A DNA stretch of 64,000 bases from contig NZ_OZ257125.1 in assembly GCF_965279055.1 (NCBI RefSeq), positions 2,852,001-2,916,000 on the forward strand, read 5' to 3'. This stretch comes from Hydrocarboniphaga sp965279055. GTDB taxonomy: Bacteria > Pseudomonadota > Gammaproteobacteria > Nevskiales > Nevskiaceae. Numbering within the stretch: position 1 is the stretch's first letter; the number at the start of each line of letters is the position of its first letter. The notes under the pieces are model-generated. The model searched no databases. It was not told the origin of the DNA and was given only the letters and a program-made list of their open reading frames with translations. The translations under genes were made by a program, and so were the position numbers. Below are positions 41,666 through 50,404 of this stretch, one piece after another.

Positions 41666-43024
41666 ATGGCGGAAATCAAGAAGATCCTGATCGCCAACCG
41701 CGGCGAGATCGCGCTGCGTATCCTGCGCGCCTGCCGCGAGATGGGGCTGAAGACCGTCGCCGTGTATTCGCAGGCGGACCGCGATCTGAAGCACGTGCTG
41801 CTGGCCGATGAAGCCGTGTGCATCGGCCCGGCCTCGGCGCAGAAAAGTTACCTGAACATGGCAGCGATCATCAGCGCCGCCGAAATCACCCAGGCCGACG
41901 CGATCCATCCCGGTTACGGCTTTTTGTCCGAGAACGCGGACTTCGCTGAAAGCGTCGAGCGCTCAGGCTTCATCTTCATCGGCCCGCGCCCGGAAACCAT
42001 TCGCCTGATGGGCAGCAAGACCAACGCCAAGGCCGAGATGATCGCCGCCGGCGTGCCCTGTGTGCCCGGCTCCGACGGCGCGCTGCCGGAAGACGAGGCC
42101 GAGTGCCTGCGCATCGCCGAATCCGTCGGCTACCCGGTGCTGATCAAGGCCGCCTCCGGCGGCGGCGGTCGCGGCATGCAGGTGGTGCGGGTCGAAAGCG
42201 AGCTGCTGGAGAAAATCCAGATCGCGCGCACCGAGGCATTGAACGCGTTCAAGGACGCGACGGTGTTTCTCGAAAAGTACCTGGAGACGCCGCGTCACGT
42301 CGAAGTGCAGGTGCTCGCCGACGGCCAGGGCAATGCGATCCATCTGGGTGAACGTGACTGCTCGATGCAGCGACGCAACCAGAAGGTGGTCGAGGAATGC
42401 ACCGCGCCCGGCGTCAGCGACGAGCAGCGCGATGAAATCGGCGCGCTGTGCGTGGCCGCGTGCAAGCGCATCAACTATCGCGGCGCCGGCACGTTCGAGT
42501 TCCTGTACGACCAGGGTCATTTCTATTTCATCGAAATGAACACGCGCATCCAGGTCGAGCATCCGGTCACCGAAATGGTCACCGGCGTCGACCTGATCCG
42601 CGAGATGATCCGCATCGCCAGCGGCAAGGCGCTGACCAAGAAGCAGGGCAATATCCGCATGCGCGGCCATGCGATCGAATGCCGCATCAATGCCGAGCAT
42701 CCGCGCACCTTCATCCCCTCGCCCGGCCTGATCACCAAGTACCACGCGCCCGGCGGTCCGGGCATTCGCATGGACACGCATATCTACGCGGGTTACCGCG
42801 TGCCGCCGCATTACGACTCGATGATCGGCAAGCTGATCGCCTGGGGCAATACGCGCAAGTCGGCGATCGAGCGCATGCAGCACGCGCTGTCGGAAATGAT
42901 CATCGAGGGCATCGATACCAACATCAATCTGCAGAAGCGGATCATGTCGGACAAGACCTTTCAGCGCGGCGAGCACAACATTCACTATCTGTCGGACATG
43001 CTGGCCGAATGGCAGACCGAGTAG
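41666..43024 (+). CDS. accC: Biotin carboxylase subunit of acetyl-CoA carboxylase
   Basis: 452 residues, the standard length. The ATP-grasp fold starts KKILIANRGEIALRILRAC; the glycine-rich ATP loop is KAASGGGGRGMQVV; the active-site segment FYFIEMNTRIQVEHPVTEMV contains the metal-binding Glu and catalytic Arg region. It carboxylates biotin on AccB using bicarbonate and ATP. Ends with an intrinsic terminator 26 bases downstream. Confidence 0.97.
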   Translation: MAEIKKILIANRGEIALRILRACREMGLKTVAVYSQADRDLKHVLLADEAVCIGPASAQKSYLNMAAIISAAEITQADAIHPGYGFLSENADFAESVERSGFIFIGPRPETIRLMGSKTNAKAEMIAAGVPCVPGSDGALPEDEAECLRIAESVGYPVLIKAASGGGGRGMQVVRVESELLEKIQIARTEALNAFKDATVFLEKYLETPRHVEVQVLADGQGNAIHLGERDCSMQRRNQKVVEECTAPGVSDEQRDEIGALCVAACKRINYRGAGTFEFLYDQGHFYFIEMNTRIQVEHPVTEMVTGVDLIREMIRIASGKALTKKQGNIRMRGHAIECRINAEHPRTFIPSPGLITKYHAPGGPGIRMDTHIYAGYRVPPHYDSMIGKLIAWGNTRKSAIERMQHALSEMIIEGIDTNINLQKRIMSDKTFQRGEHNIHYLSDMLAEWQTE

Positions 43025-43048
43025 GTCGCACGACAAGACGTGGCACTC

Positions 43049-43076
43049 AAGGGGAGCGATAATCGCTCCCCTTTTT
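43049..43076 (+). terminator. Intrinsic terminator after accC
   Basis: A perfect 9-bp stem GGGGAGCGA / TCGCTCCCC (43051-43059 and 43063-43071) with a TAA loop and five T residues directly after. It separates aroQ-accBC from prmA. The stem extends two bp with the flanking A and T residues, so it may also work in the opposite direction. Confidence 0.93.
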
Positions 43077-43091
43077 GTTTGGCGCTCCCCA

Positions 43092-43967
43092 ATGGCCTGG
43101 CTGCAGCTGCGCGTGCATTCGCGCTATCCCGAATTCGTCGACGAAATCCTGCAAAGCGCCGGCGCCAGTGCGGTCAGCTTCATCGACGCCGAGGACGATC
43201 CGGTGCTGGAGCCCGCGCCGGGCGAGACGCCGCTGTGGACCAACACGGTCACGCTCGGTCTGTTCCCCGAGCAACACGACATCGCGCCGACACTGGAAGC
43301 CCTGCGCGAGCAGCTGCCCGACGGCGACGACCTGCGTTGCGAAACCGAACTGGTCGAGGATCAGGACTGGGTGCGTGTCTGGCTCAAGGACTGCCCGCCG
43401 CTGAAGTTCGGCGCGCGCCTGTGGGTCTGTCCTGTCGAGAAGCGTGTCGACGAACCCGGCACCGTCACGCTGCTGCTCGATCCGGGCCTGGCCTTCGGCA
43501 CCGGCACGCATCCGAGCACCGCGATGTGCCTGGAATGGCTGGCAACCAACGAAATCGGCGGCTGGAACGTGCTCGATTACGGCTGCGGCTCCGGCATTCT
43601 GGCAATCGCCGCGCTCAAGCTCGGCGCGGCCAGCGCGGTCGGCTACGACATCGACCCGCAGGCGATCCAGGCGACACTGGCCAACGCGCAGGCCAACGGC
43701 GTCGCCGAGCGACTGACCACGGTCGCGCCGGAACTGAGCGTCGAACCCTTCCCGGCCGATCTGGTGCTGGCCAACATCCTGGCGCGGCCGCTGATCGATC
43801 TGGCGCCGCTGCTGGCCGGCACGATCCGCCAGGGCGGCTGGATCGTGCTCGCCGGCCTGCTCGATCGCCAGGCCGAGGACGTGCGCGCCGCCTATGCGCC
43901 GTGGTTCGATTTTGCTGCCGACGGTCGGCGCGAAGGCTGGACGCGGCTCGCCGCACAGCGCCGCTAG
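43092..43967 (+). CDS. prmA: Ribosomal protein L11 methyltransferase
   Basis: 291 residues. The N-terminal substrate-recognition domain begins MAWLQLRVHSRYPEFVDEIL. The SAM-dependent methyltransferase domain contains GLAFGTGTHPSTAMCLEWL, VLDYGCGSGILAIAALKLGA and LVLANILARPL, the PrmA signatures. It trimethylates lysines and the N-terminus of L11. Starts 16 bases after the accC terminator stem, so transcription may partly read through or begin within the terminator region. Confidence 0.96.
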   Translation: MAWLQLRVHSRYPEFVDEILQSAGASAVSFIDAEDDPVLEPAPGETPLWTNTVTLGLFPEQHDIAPTLEALREQLPDGDDLRCETELVEDQDWVRVWLKDCPPLKFGARLWVCPVEKRVDEPGTVTLLLDPGLAFGTGTHPSTAMCLEWLATNEIGGWNVLDYGCGSGILAIAALKLGAASAVGYDIDPQAIQATLANAQANGVAERLTTVAPELSVEPFPADLVLANILARPLIDLAPLLAGTIRQGGWIVLAGLLDRQAEDVRAAYAPWFDFAADGRREGWTRLAAQRR

Positions 43968-44143
43968 TCAGCTGGATGGCAGCTCGTCGGCGCGCCGACC
44001 AAGGACTTGACGAAATCAAAAAGTACCTGCGACGGCGCTGACAGCGCGGCGGCCGATAAAAACTTTTGCAATCAGCGCAGGCAACTGCGTCCCGGCTATC
44101 GGCCATCGTCCGCAACGCGCTTTTTTCGCGCCGGGCTTGGCGC

Positions 44144-44149
44144 TATGAT
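44144..44149 (+). promoter_or_regulatory. Likely -10 box of the fis-purH promoter
   Basis: TATGAT, followed by a GC-rich discriminator (CGCGCCCCC). The -35 region is weak (a T-run at the right distance). A weak -35 with a GC discriminator is the pattern of growth-rate/stringently controlled promoters such as those of fis in other gammaproteobacteria. Confidence 0.45.
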
Positions 44150-44168
44150 TCGCGCCCCCAAAGAACAA

Positions 44169-44202
44169 GACCTCGGGCGATGCATGCCGCCAGGGCGAGG
44201 TC
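44169..44202 (+). other. Hairpin in the 5' leader of fis
   Basis: GACCTCG (44169-44175) pairs exactly with CGAGGTC (44196-44202) across a 20-base loop. It lies between the proposed promoter and the fis ATG. Function not known. Confidence 0.35.
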
Positions 44203-44230
44203 GTGACGCACCGAGGCACCGAGGGCTTGT

Positions 44231-44500
44231 ATGTCTGCACAACGCGCGGCTTCCGATTCAAAGCCCCTGAGCCATTCCGTATCCGAATGTCTGGACGACT
44301 ACTTCCGTAGTCTTAACGGCCACTCCCCGGCCGAGCTGTACGACATGATTCTCGACCAGGTCGAGCCGCCGTTGCTGCGCGCGACCTTGCGCTATTGCGA
44401 CAACAACCAGTCGCGCGCGGCCGAGATGCTCGGTCTCAATCGCGCGACCTTGCGCAAAAAGCTGCGTCACCACCGCATCACCGCGAAGCCGGCACGATGA
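44231..44500 (+). CDS. fis: DNA-binding protein Fis
   Basis: 89 residues, close to the 98 of E. coli Fis. The C-terminal helix-turn-helix reads NNQSRAAEMLGLNRATLRKK; the preceding helices (LYDMILDQVEPPLLRATLRY) form the dimer core. A nucleoid-associated bending protein that activates stable RNA genes during fast growth. Its TGA overlaps the ATG of purH (ATGA), a coupling also seen in related Xanthomonadales, whereas enterics have dusB-fis. Confidence 0.95.
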   Translation: MSAQRAASDSKPLSHSVSECLDDYFRSLNGHSPAELYDMILDQVEPPLLRATLRYCDNNQSRAAEMLGLNRATLRKKLRHHRITAKPAR

Positions 44501-46074
44501 GCAGCACCGACAGGACCGCGGTGGCGCGGGCACTGCTGTCGGTTTCCGACAAGACCGGCATCGTCGAGTTCGCGCGCGAGCTGCAGTCGCTGGGCATCGA
44601 GCTGCTGTCCACCGGCGGCACGTTCAAACAGCTGATCGCCGCGGGCCTGAAGGCTATTGAAGTCAGCAAGCACACCGGCTTTCCGGAAATCATGGATGGC
44701 CGCGTGAAAACGCTGCATCCGAAAATTCACGGCGGCATTCTCGGCCGCCGCGGCGTCGACGATGCGGTCATGGTCGAGCACGCGATTGCACCGATCGACC
44801 TGGTCGTGCTGAACCTGTATCCGTTCGAGCAAACCGTCGCCCGCCCCGGCTTCACGCATGCCGAGGCAGTGGAGAACATCGACATCGGCGGTCCGGCGAT
44901 GCTGCGCGCCGCAGCGAAGAATCATGCCGACGTCGCCGTCGTCGTCGATCCCGCCGACTACGCGCAGGTGCTCGCTGCGCTGAAAGACGGCGGTACTCAA
45001 CTGGCGCTGCGCGAACAGCTCGCGACCAAGGCCTATTCGCTGACCGCGCGTTACGACGCCGCGGTCGCTGCCTACTTCAGCAGCCGCGTCGCCGGCGCCG
45101 AAGCCGCACGCTTTCCCGGCACCCTGGGCCTGCAGTTCCACAAGCAGCAGGACCTGCGCTACGGCGAAAATCCGCACCAGGCCGCCGCGTTCTATGCCGA
45201 GCGCGATGCGGCGCCCGGCACGCTGGGTGCGGCGAAACAGCTGCAGGGCAAGGAGCTGTCGTACAACAACATCGCCGACGCCGACGCCGCGCTGGAGTGC
45301 GTCAAGTCCTTCGTCAAGCCGGCCTGCGTGATCGTCAAGCACGCCAACCCCTGCGGCGTCGCGGTCAGCCTCGACGGCATCGGCCGTGCTTATGAACTGG
45401 CCTACCAGACCGATCCGACTTCGGCTTTCGGCGGCATCATCGCGTTCAACCGCGAGCTCGACGAAGCCACCGCCACCGCGATCGTCGGCCGCCAGTTCGT
45501 CGAAGTGATCATTGCGCCGAGCATCAGCGCCGCGGCGCGCACGGTGCTCGCCGCCAAGCAGAACGTGCGCGTGATGGAAGCCGGCAGCTGGCCTTCAAGC
45601 CCGGTCGCCAGCTTCGACTACAAGCGCATCGCCGGCGGCCTGCTGGTGCAGGATCAGGATCGCGGCATGATCACCGCCGAGGATCTGAAAGTGGTGACGC
45701 GCCGCGCGCCGACCGAAGCCGAGATCCACGATCTGATCTTCGCCTGGAAAGTCGCCAAGTTCGTCAAGAGCAATGCCATCGTCTATGCGCGCGAGCGCCA
45801 GACCATCGGCATCGGCGCCGGCCAGATGAGCCGCGTCTACAGCGCGCGCATCGCCGGCATCAAGGCCGCCGACGAGAAGCTCGAAGTGCGCGGTTCGGTG
45901 ATGGCCAGCGACGCCTTCTTCCCGTTCCGCGACGGCATCGATGCGGCCGCTCAGGCCGGCATTTCCGCGGTGATCCAGCCGGGCGGCTCGATGCGCGACA
46001 GCGAAGTCATCGCCGCCGCCGACGAGGCCGGCATGGCGATGGTGTTCACCGGCATGCGTCACTTCCGCCACTAG
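44497..46074 (+). CDS. purH: Bifunctional AICAR formyltransferase / IMP cyclohydrolase
   Basis: 525 residues from the ATG at 44497. The N-terminal cyclohydrolase domain has ALLSVSDKTGIVEFARELQ, STGGTFKQL and GRVKTLHPKIHGGIL. The C-terminal transformylase domain has DLRYGENPHQAAAFY, IVKHANPCGVAVS and TDPTSAFGGIIAFN. It catalyses the last two steps of IMP synthesis. Translationally coupled to fis; in many relatives purD follows, but here a sensor kinase gene starts 7 bases later. Confidence 0.97.
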   Translation: MSSTDRTAVARALLSVSDKTGIVEFARELQSLGIELLSTGGTFKQLIAAGLKAIEVSKHTGFPEIMDGRVKTLHPKIHGGILGRRGVDDAVMVEHAIAPIDLVVLNLYPFEQTVARPGFTHAEAVENIDIGGPAMLRAAAKNHADVAVVVDPADYAQVLAALKDGGTQLALREQLATKAYSLTARYDAAVAAYFSSRVAGAEAARFPGTLGLQFHKQQDLRYGENPHQAAAFYAERDAAPGTLGAAKQLQGKELSYNNIADADAALECVKSFVKPACVIVKHANPCGVAVSLDGIGRAYELAYQTDPTSAFGGIIAFNRELDEATATAIVGRQFVEVIIAPSISAAARTVLAAKQNVRVMEAGSWPSSPVASFDYKRIAGGLLVQDQDRGMITAEDLKVVTRRAPTEAEIHDLIFAWKVAKFVKSNAIVYARERQTIGIGAGQMSRVYSARIAGIKAADEKLEVRGSVMASDAFFPFRDGIDAAAQAGISAVIQPGGSMRDSEVIAAADEAGMAMVFTGMRHFRH

Positions 46075-46081
46075 CCGCTCG

Positions 46082-47122
46082 ATGAGCAAGGCGCGCCTGC
46101 TGGTCGCGAGCAAGACCCCGGCAGCGCAATCCGCTCTCGTCGCCGCGCTCGAGGCGGCGCAGTACACGCTCAGCAGCGCAGGGGATGTCGAGCAGGCGCG
46201 CGCGCAGATCGCCGATAGCGATCTGCTGCTGATCGATCACGATCATCTAGAAGCCGACGGCCTGGCTTTCGCCGCGCAACTGCGCACCGACGCCTCGCTG
46301 AAACTGCCGCCGCTGCTGCATATCGCAGCAGATCTGTCAGGCAAAGCGTTCCACGCCGACGATGCCTGCCTGAATGCCTCGGCGCAGACGCCGGCCCTGC
46401 TGTCGATGATCGCGGCGCTGCTGAGCGCGCGGCGCGCCGAGCGGCTGAAGGACGATTTCCTGTCGACGGTATCGCACGAGCTGCGCACGCCGCTGAATTC
46501 CATCCTCGGCTGGTCCGACATCCTGATGCGCCAGCCGCGCGACGCCGATGCGACGCAGGGCCTGGCGTCGATCGAACGCAATGCGCGGCTGCAGGCGCAG
46601 ATGATCGCCGACCTGCTCGATGCCTCGCGGATGCTGGCGGGCCGCTTCGAGATCGAGCTGTCGCCGATCGACGATCTCGGCTTCGTCATCGACGGCGCAA
46701 TCAAGAGCGCGGCCGAGGCGGCAAGGCCGCGGCAGATCACGATCACGCGCCAGGTCGAAGCCGGCCTGCCGGCGGTGCGAGGCGACTCGGAAAGGCTGCA
46801 GCAGATCGTCGGCAATCTGCTGTCGAACGCGATCAAGTTTTCCGCCAAGGGCGGCAGCGTCGGTGTCGACCTGCGTCGCGACGGCGACAGCCTGCAGATC
46901 AGCGTCAGCGACAGCGGCCGCGGCATCGCCGCCGACAAGCTGGCGCTGCTGCTGAGCCAGGCAAGAAGTGGCAGCGGCGACAAGTCGCGCGGCGGCGGTC
47001 TCGGCCTGGGCCTGAGCATCGCCGTGCATCTGGCCGAGCTGCATCGCGGCAGCCTGGCGGTGCACAGCGACGGCATCGGCAAGGGCGCGAGGTTCACGCT
47101 GCGATTGCCCTTGGCCGGCTGA
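46082..47122 (+). CDS. Soluble sensor histidine kinase with N-terminal pseudo-receiver
   Basis: 346 residues. Residues 1-110 have the length and strand pattern of a receiver domain (LLVASKTPAAQSALVAALEA, LLLIDHDHLEADG), but the acidic pocket at the first strand reads VAS instead of DD and no clear conserved Lys is present, so it is probably not phosphorylated normally. Then come HisKA with His132 in STVSHELRTPLNS, an N-box GNLLSNAIKFS and G-boxes DSGRGIA and GGGLGLGLSIAVHL. No membrane segment. It follows purH by 7 bases and so is likely co-transcribed. Input signal and partner regulator unknown. Confidence 0.88.
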   Translation: MSKARLLVASKTPAAQSALVAALEAAQYTLSSAGDVEQARAQIADSDLLLIDHDHLEADGLAFAAQLRTDASLKLPPLLHIAADLSGKAFHADDACLNASAQTPALLSMIAALLSARRAERLKDDFLSTVSHELRTPLNSILGWSDILMRQPRDADATQGLASIERNARLQAQMIADLLDASRMLAGRFEIELSPIDDLGFVIDGAIKSAAEAARPRQITITRQVEAGLPAVRGDSERLQQIVGNLLSNAIKFSAKGGSVGVDLRRDGDSLQISVSDSGRGIAADKLALLLSQARSGSGDKSRGGGLGLGLSIAVHLAELHRGSLAVHSDGIGKGARFTLRLPLAG

Positions 47123-47210
47123 AGCGCGACGGCGGCTCACGCCGCCGATCATTTGCCGGCAGGCGTCATTCCCGCGCAGTGCTGCGCGGCGACGACGACA
47201 ATGCAGCCGC

Positions 47211-48299
47211 CTAATTCCCCGGCGGCTCGAAACCGACCCGCGGCAACACGAACGAAAACACCGAGCCGCCGCCTTCGCGATCCTCGTACCAGAGGTGGCC
47301 GGACATGCGCGTGATTTCTTCCTTGGAGATCGCCAGGCCCAGGCCGCTGGCATGCTGCACTTCCGAGTTCGCCTGCAGCCGCACGTAACGCTTGAACAGC
47401 TGCTGCTGGCGGTCACGCGGCACACCCGGGCCACGATCGGCGACCGACACGCGCGCCATGCCCGAGCGGCCGGTCTCGCAGCGCACCGTGATCGTGCCGC
47501 CGGCAGGCGCGTAACGCAGCGAGTTCGAGATCAGGTTCTCGAGCACGTGGCGCACCGCGGTGGCGTTGGCCATGACTTCGGGATCGTCGACGATGTCGGC
47601 GACGATCTCCATGCCGCGCTCCTGCGCCAGCAGCTTGAAGCCGTCGAGCGTGGCCTTGATCACCGGCGCCAGCTTGAGCGCGCTGATCTCGACCTTGCGC
47701 AGATCGGTGGACTTGGCCCAGCGGCCCAGATAGCTGTCGATGAACTTCAGGCAATGCTGCGCGCTTTCGCGAATTTCGCCGACCATGCGCTCCGGCGTGT
47801 CCTGGCCGCGGTCCATCAGGTCAAGCGCGAACAGGATGCTCGACAGCGGGTTCTTCAGGTCATGCGCGACGATCTGCGTCAGGTCGGCGCGCTCCTGCGC
47901 GATCAGCGCCAGGTGATCGCGGGCGCGCTTGAGTTCGACATGCGTCTTGACGCGTGCCAGCAGCTCTTCGGCGACGAAGGGCTTGGTCACGTAGTCGACC
48001 GCGCCGTGCTGGAACGCCTGCATCACGCCTTCGCGCTCGCGTGCGGCGGTCAGGAAGATGATCGGTACGTCCGCGGTGCGCGGGTTGGCGCGCAGATGCT
48101 CGCAGACTTCGAAGCCGTCCATGACCGGCATGCGCATGTCCAGCAGCACCAGGCTCGGCGTGCGCTCGAGACAGTGCTCCAGCACCTCTTCACCGGACAG
48201 CGAAGGCACGACTTCGTAATTGGCGCGTTCCAGCAGCGCCGTCACGACTTCGATATTGGACGCTTGGTCGTCCACGACGAAGATCAGGTCTTTATCCAT
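47211..48299 (-). CDS. Response-regulator/histidine-kinase hybrid (REC-HisKA-HATPase)
   Basis: 362 residues. The N-terminal receiver is complete (acidic pair DD at 10-11, phospho-acceptor Asp54 in LLDMRMPVMDG, Lys106 in TKPF). It is followed by HisKA with His146 in QIVAHDLKNPLSS and a HATPase domain (NLISNSLRYAPAG, DRGPGVP). A receiver ahead of a kinase in a soluble protein is typical of phosphorelay intermediates whose kinase activity is set by the receiver. It faces the other kinase gene tail to tail across 88 bases; a joint pathway is possible but unproven. Confidence 0.92.
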   Translation of the reverse strand: MDKDLIFVVDDQASNIEVVTALLERANYEVVPSLSGEEVLEHCLERTPSLVLLDMRMPVMDGFEVCEHLRANPRTADVPIIFLTAAREREGVMQAFQHGAVDYVTKPFVAEELLARVKTHVELKRARDHLALIAQERADLTQIVAHDLKNPLSSILFALDLMDRGQDTPERMVGEIRESAQHCLKFIDSYLGRWAKSTDLRKVEISALKLAPVIKATLDGFKLLAQERGMEIVADIVDDPEVMANATAVRHVLENLISNSLRYAPAGGTITVRCETGRSGMARVSVADRGPGVPRDRQQQLFKRYVRLQANSEVQHASGLGLAISKEEITRMSGHLWYEDREGGGSVFSFVLPRVGFEPPGN

Positions 48300-48418
48300 G
48301 AATTCCTGAATTACCCCGGGGAACAGCTCGCCAGCCTTGGCGGCAGAGCAGCGAGGATAACCCAGCTGGCGTCCTGCCCCGCTCTCCCGGTGCCAAGTTG
48401 GTCCGGTTTGATCTTCGT

Positions 48419-48763
48419 CTAATCTTCGACGCGCAGCTCACGCTCGACCGCAGCGCCGCCCACCAGCTCCCAGGCGCGCATCTCCAGCACGCCCTTGGTG
48501 TTGAGCGACACCAGCAGGTTCACCAGTCCTTCGCGCAATTCGGCCGGAGCCGGCACCGCCGGCTCAGTCGGCTTGCTCCACAACCGCGCCCACAGGGTTT
48601 CGTCGGCGCGGTGCGTGCCCATGTCGGCGGCCGCCAGGCGGAACACCGCCGGCTTGCCATCACGCTCGTAAACCCAGCCGTGCATCGCCGCCGGCTGCGC
48701 GATCTGCGCCTCGTGCAGGATCTGAATTGCGAGACGGCGTGGAACAAGGAGCAAATCGGTCAT
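48419..48763 (-). CDS. Conserved-looking small protein upstream of nothing recognised
   Basis: 114 residues, MTDLLLVPRRLAIQILHEAQ onward. The opening, with a strand, a long helix (RLAIQILHEAQIAQ) and a turn into GWVYERDGKPAVFRL, resembles the start of JAB/MPN (JAMM) domains, whose genes often sit beside moeB. However, the metal-binding His-x-His and Ser/Asp residues are missing and the rest is a charged helix. I treat it as a protein of unknown function with possible distant JAMM ancestry. The same strand as the moeB operon, 73 bases away from its end. Confidence 0.6.
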   Translation of the reverse strand: MTDLLLVPRRLAIQILHEAQIAQPAAMHGWVYERDGKPAVFRLAAADMGTHRADETLWARLWSKPTEPAVPAPAELREGLVNLLVSLNTKGVLEMRAWELVGGAAVERELRVED

Positions 48764-48836
48764 TGGATGCTTCCCTAGGGCGGTCGTTGAGCCGCCGTTG
48801 TGCAGTGATGGTCGAAGAAACGGGCTGCGATCCGGG

Positions 48837-49580
48837 CTACGCGGGCTTTCCGCAGACCGCGCATTGCGGGTCGCGACGCAGGTTCAGCGTGCGCCATTGT
48901 GAATCCAGTGCGTTCCACAGGCGCAGCGTGCCGGCCTCGCTCGGCAGGCCGAGCAGCAGCTTGATCGCGGCCAGCGCCTGCAGGCTGCCGACGGTGCCGA
49001 CCACCGGCCCGAGGATGCCGGCCTCCTCGCAGGTCTCCGCGGCGTCGGCGCCGGCGTCGTCGGGGTACAGGCAGGCATAACAGGGGCCGCCGCGGCGCAG
49101 GTCGAACACGGCGAGCTGGCCTTCGAAGCGGATCGCCGCGCCCGACACCAGCGGCCGGCGCGCGGCGACGCAGGCGCGGTTCACTGCGAAGCGCGTCGGG
49201 AAGTTGTCGCTGCAGTCCAGCACCAGGTCGACGCTGCGCGCGGCGGCGAGCAGGGCCGTGTCGTCCAGGGGCCCTTTCAGCGTTTCGATCTCACAGTCCG
49301 GATTCAGCGCGCGCAGCGCATCGCGGGCGGCGGCGAGCTTGTCGCGGCCGACATCGGCCTGGCGATACAGCAGCTGACGCTGCAGGTTGCTGAGGTCGAC
49401 GCGGTCGATATCGCTCAGCACCAGCCGGCCAATGCCCGCGCCGGCCAAATAGGGCGCGGCAGCGCTGCCGAGGCCGCCGACGCCGACGATCAGCACGCTG
49501 GAATCGCGCAGCAGCTGCTGGCCGTTGACGCCGACTTCGCGCAGCACGATCTGACGGCGGTAGCGCGCGAGCTCGCTCAT
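48837..49580 (-). CDS. moeB: ThiF/MoeB-family adenylyltransferase
   Basis: 247 residues. ATP-binding loop VLIVGVGGLGSAAAPYLAGAG, NLQRQLLYR with the adenylation Arg, the catalytic CSDNFPTRFAVNRAC segment, and two zinc CxxC pairs (CYAC and CAVC). It adenylates the C-terminal glycine of a ubiquitin-like sulfur carrier (MoaD or ThiS). The usual name is moeB, but the ThiF and HesA subgroups cannot be excluded. The ATG overlaps the prmC stop, so it is coupled to the hemA-prfA-prmC operon. Confidence 0.92.
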   Translation of the reverse strand: MSELARYRRQIVLREVGVNGQQLLRDSSVLIVGVGGLGSAAAPYLAGAGIGRLVLSDIDRVDLSNLQRQLLYRQADVGRDKLAAARDALRALNPDCEIETLKGPLDDTALLAAARSVDLVLDCSDNFPTRFAVNRACVAARRPLVSGAAIRFEGQLAVFDLRRGGPCYACLYPDDAGADAAETCEEAGILGPVVGTVGSLQALAAIKLLLGLPSEAGTLRLWNALDSQWRTLNLRRDPQCAVCGKPA

Positions 49581-50404
49581 GCCAGGCGCCCGCCGGTGGC
49601 GCGTTCCTGCCGGCCGAGATCGCGACGCGTGACCACCCCGACGAAACCGGCCTGCTCGAACAGCGCACGCACCGCCGCGCCCTGATCGTAGCCGTGCTCG
49701 ACCAGCAGCCAGCCGTCCGGCAGCAGATGCGGCGGCGCGCCGTTGATGATGTCGCGCAGACAGCTCAGGCCATCGCCATGGTCGCTCAAGGCATCCAGCG
49801 GCTCGTGTTTCAGCGCCGGCAAATGCGCATCGCCCGCGGCGATGTACGGCGGGTTCGACACGATCAGATCGAAGCCCGCATCCAAAGCCGTATACCAGGA
49901 GCCTTGCGCGAAGCGCAGGTTGCCGAGGTGATGGCGCTGCGCGTTCGCCTGCGCGATCCGCAGCGCCGCCGCCGACACATCGGTCGCGGACACCTGCGCC
50001 AGAGGCCGCTCGCTGGCGATCGCCAGCGCGATCGCGCCGCTGCCGGTGCCGAGATCGGCGACGCGCACGGGCTTGTCGCGCGCCAGGATTTCCATCGCCC
50101 ATTCGACCAGCAGTTCGGTCTCCGGACGCGGCACCAGCACGTCGCCATTCACCTGCAGATCCAGCGTCCAGAAGCCCTGCGTGCCGAGCAGATACGCGAT
50201 CGGCTCGTGATCGGCGCGGCGCTGCACCAATGCGTCGAAACGCTGGGCAGGATCTTCATCGACGAGCTCGTCGGTGCGCGCGAACAAGGCGCCGCGCGAC
50301 AGCTTCAGCACCGAGGCGAGCAGCAGCTCGGCGTCGAGGCGCGGCGTATCGCTGTGCGGCGCCAGGTGCCGCGTGCCGGCGATCAGCGCCTCGGCAATCG
50401 TCAC
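49577..50404 (-). CDS. prmC: Release factor glutamine methyltransferase
   Basis: 275 residues, GTG start overlapping the prfA stop (GTGA). The N-terminal helical domain is followed by VLVPRPETELLVEWA, the SAM loop VADLGTGSGAIALAIA and the NPPY motif in LIVSNPPYIAAGD that methylates glutamine. It modifies the GGQ glutamine of release factors RF1 and RF2. Adjacent to its substrate gene prfA, as in E. coli. Confidence 0.97.
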   Translation of the reverse strand: MTIAEALIAGTRHLAPHSDTPRLDAELLLASVLKLSRGALFARTDELVDEDPAQRFDALVQRRADHEPIAYLLGTQGFWTLDLQVNGDVLVPRPETELLVEWAMEILARDKPVRVADLGTGSGAIALAIASERPLAQVSATDVSAAALRIAQANAQRHHLGNLRFAQGSWYTALDAGFDLIVSNPPYIAAGDAHLPALKHEPLDALSDHGDGLSCLRDIINGAPPHLLPDGWLLVEHGYDQGAAVRALFEQAGFVGVVTRRDLGRQERATGGRLA

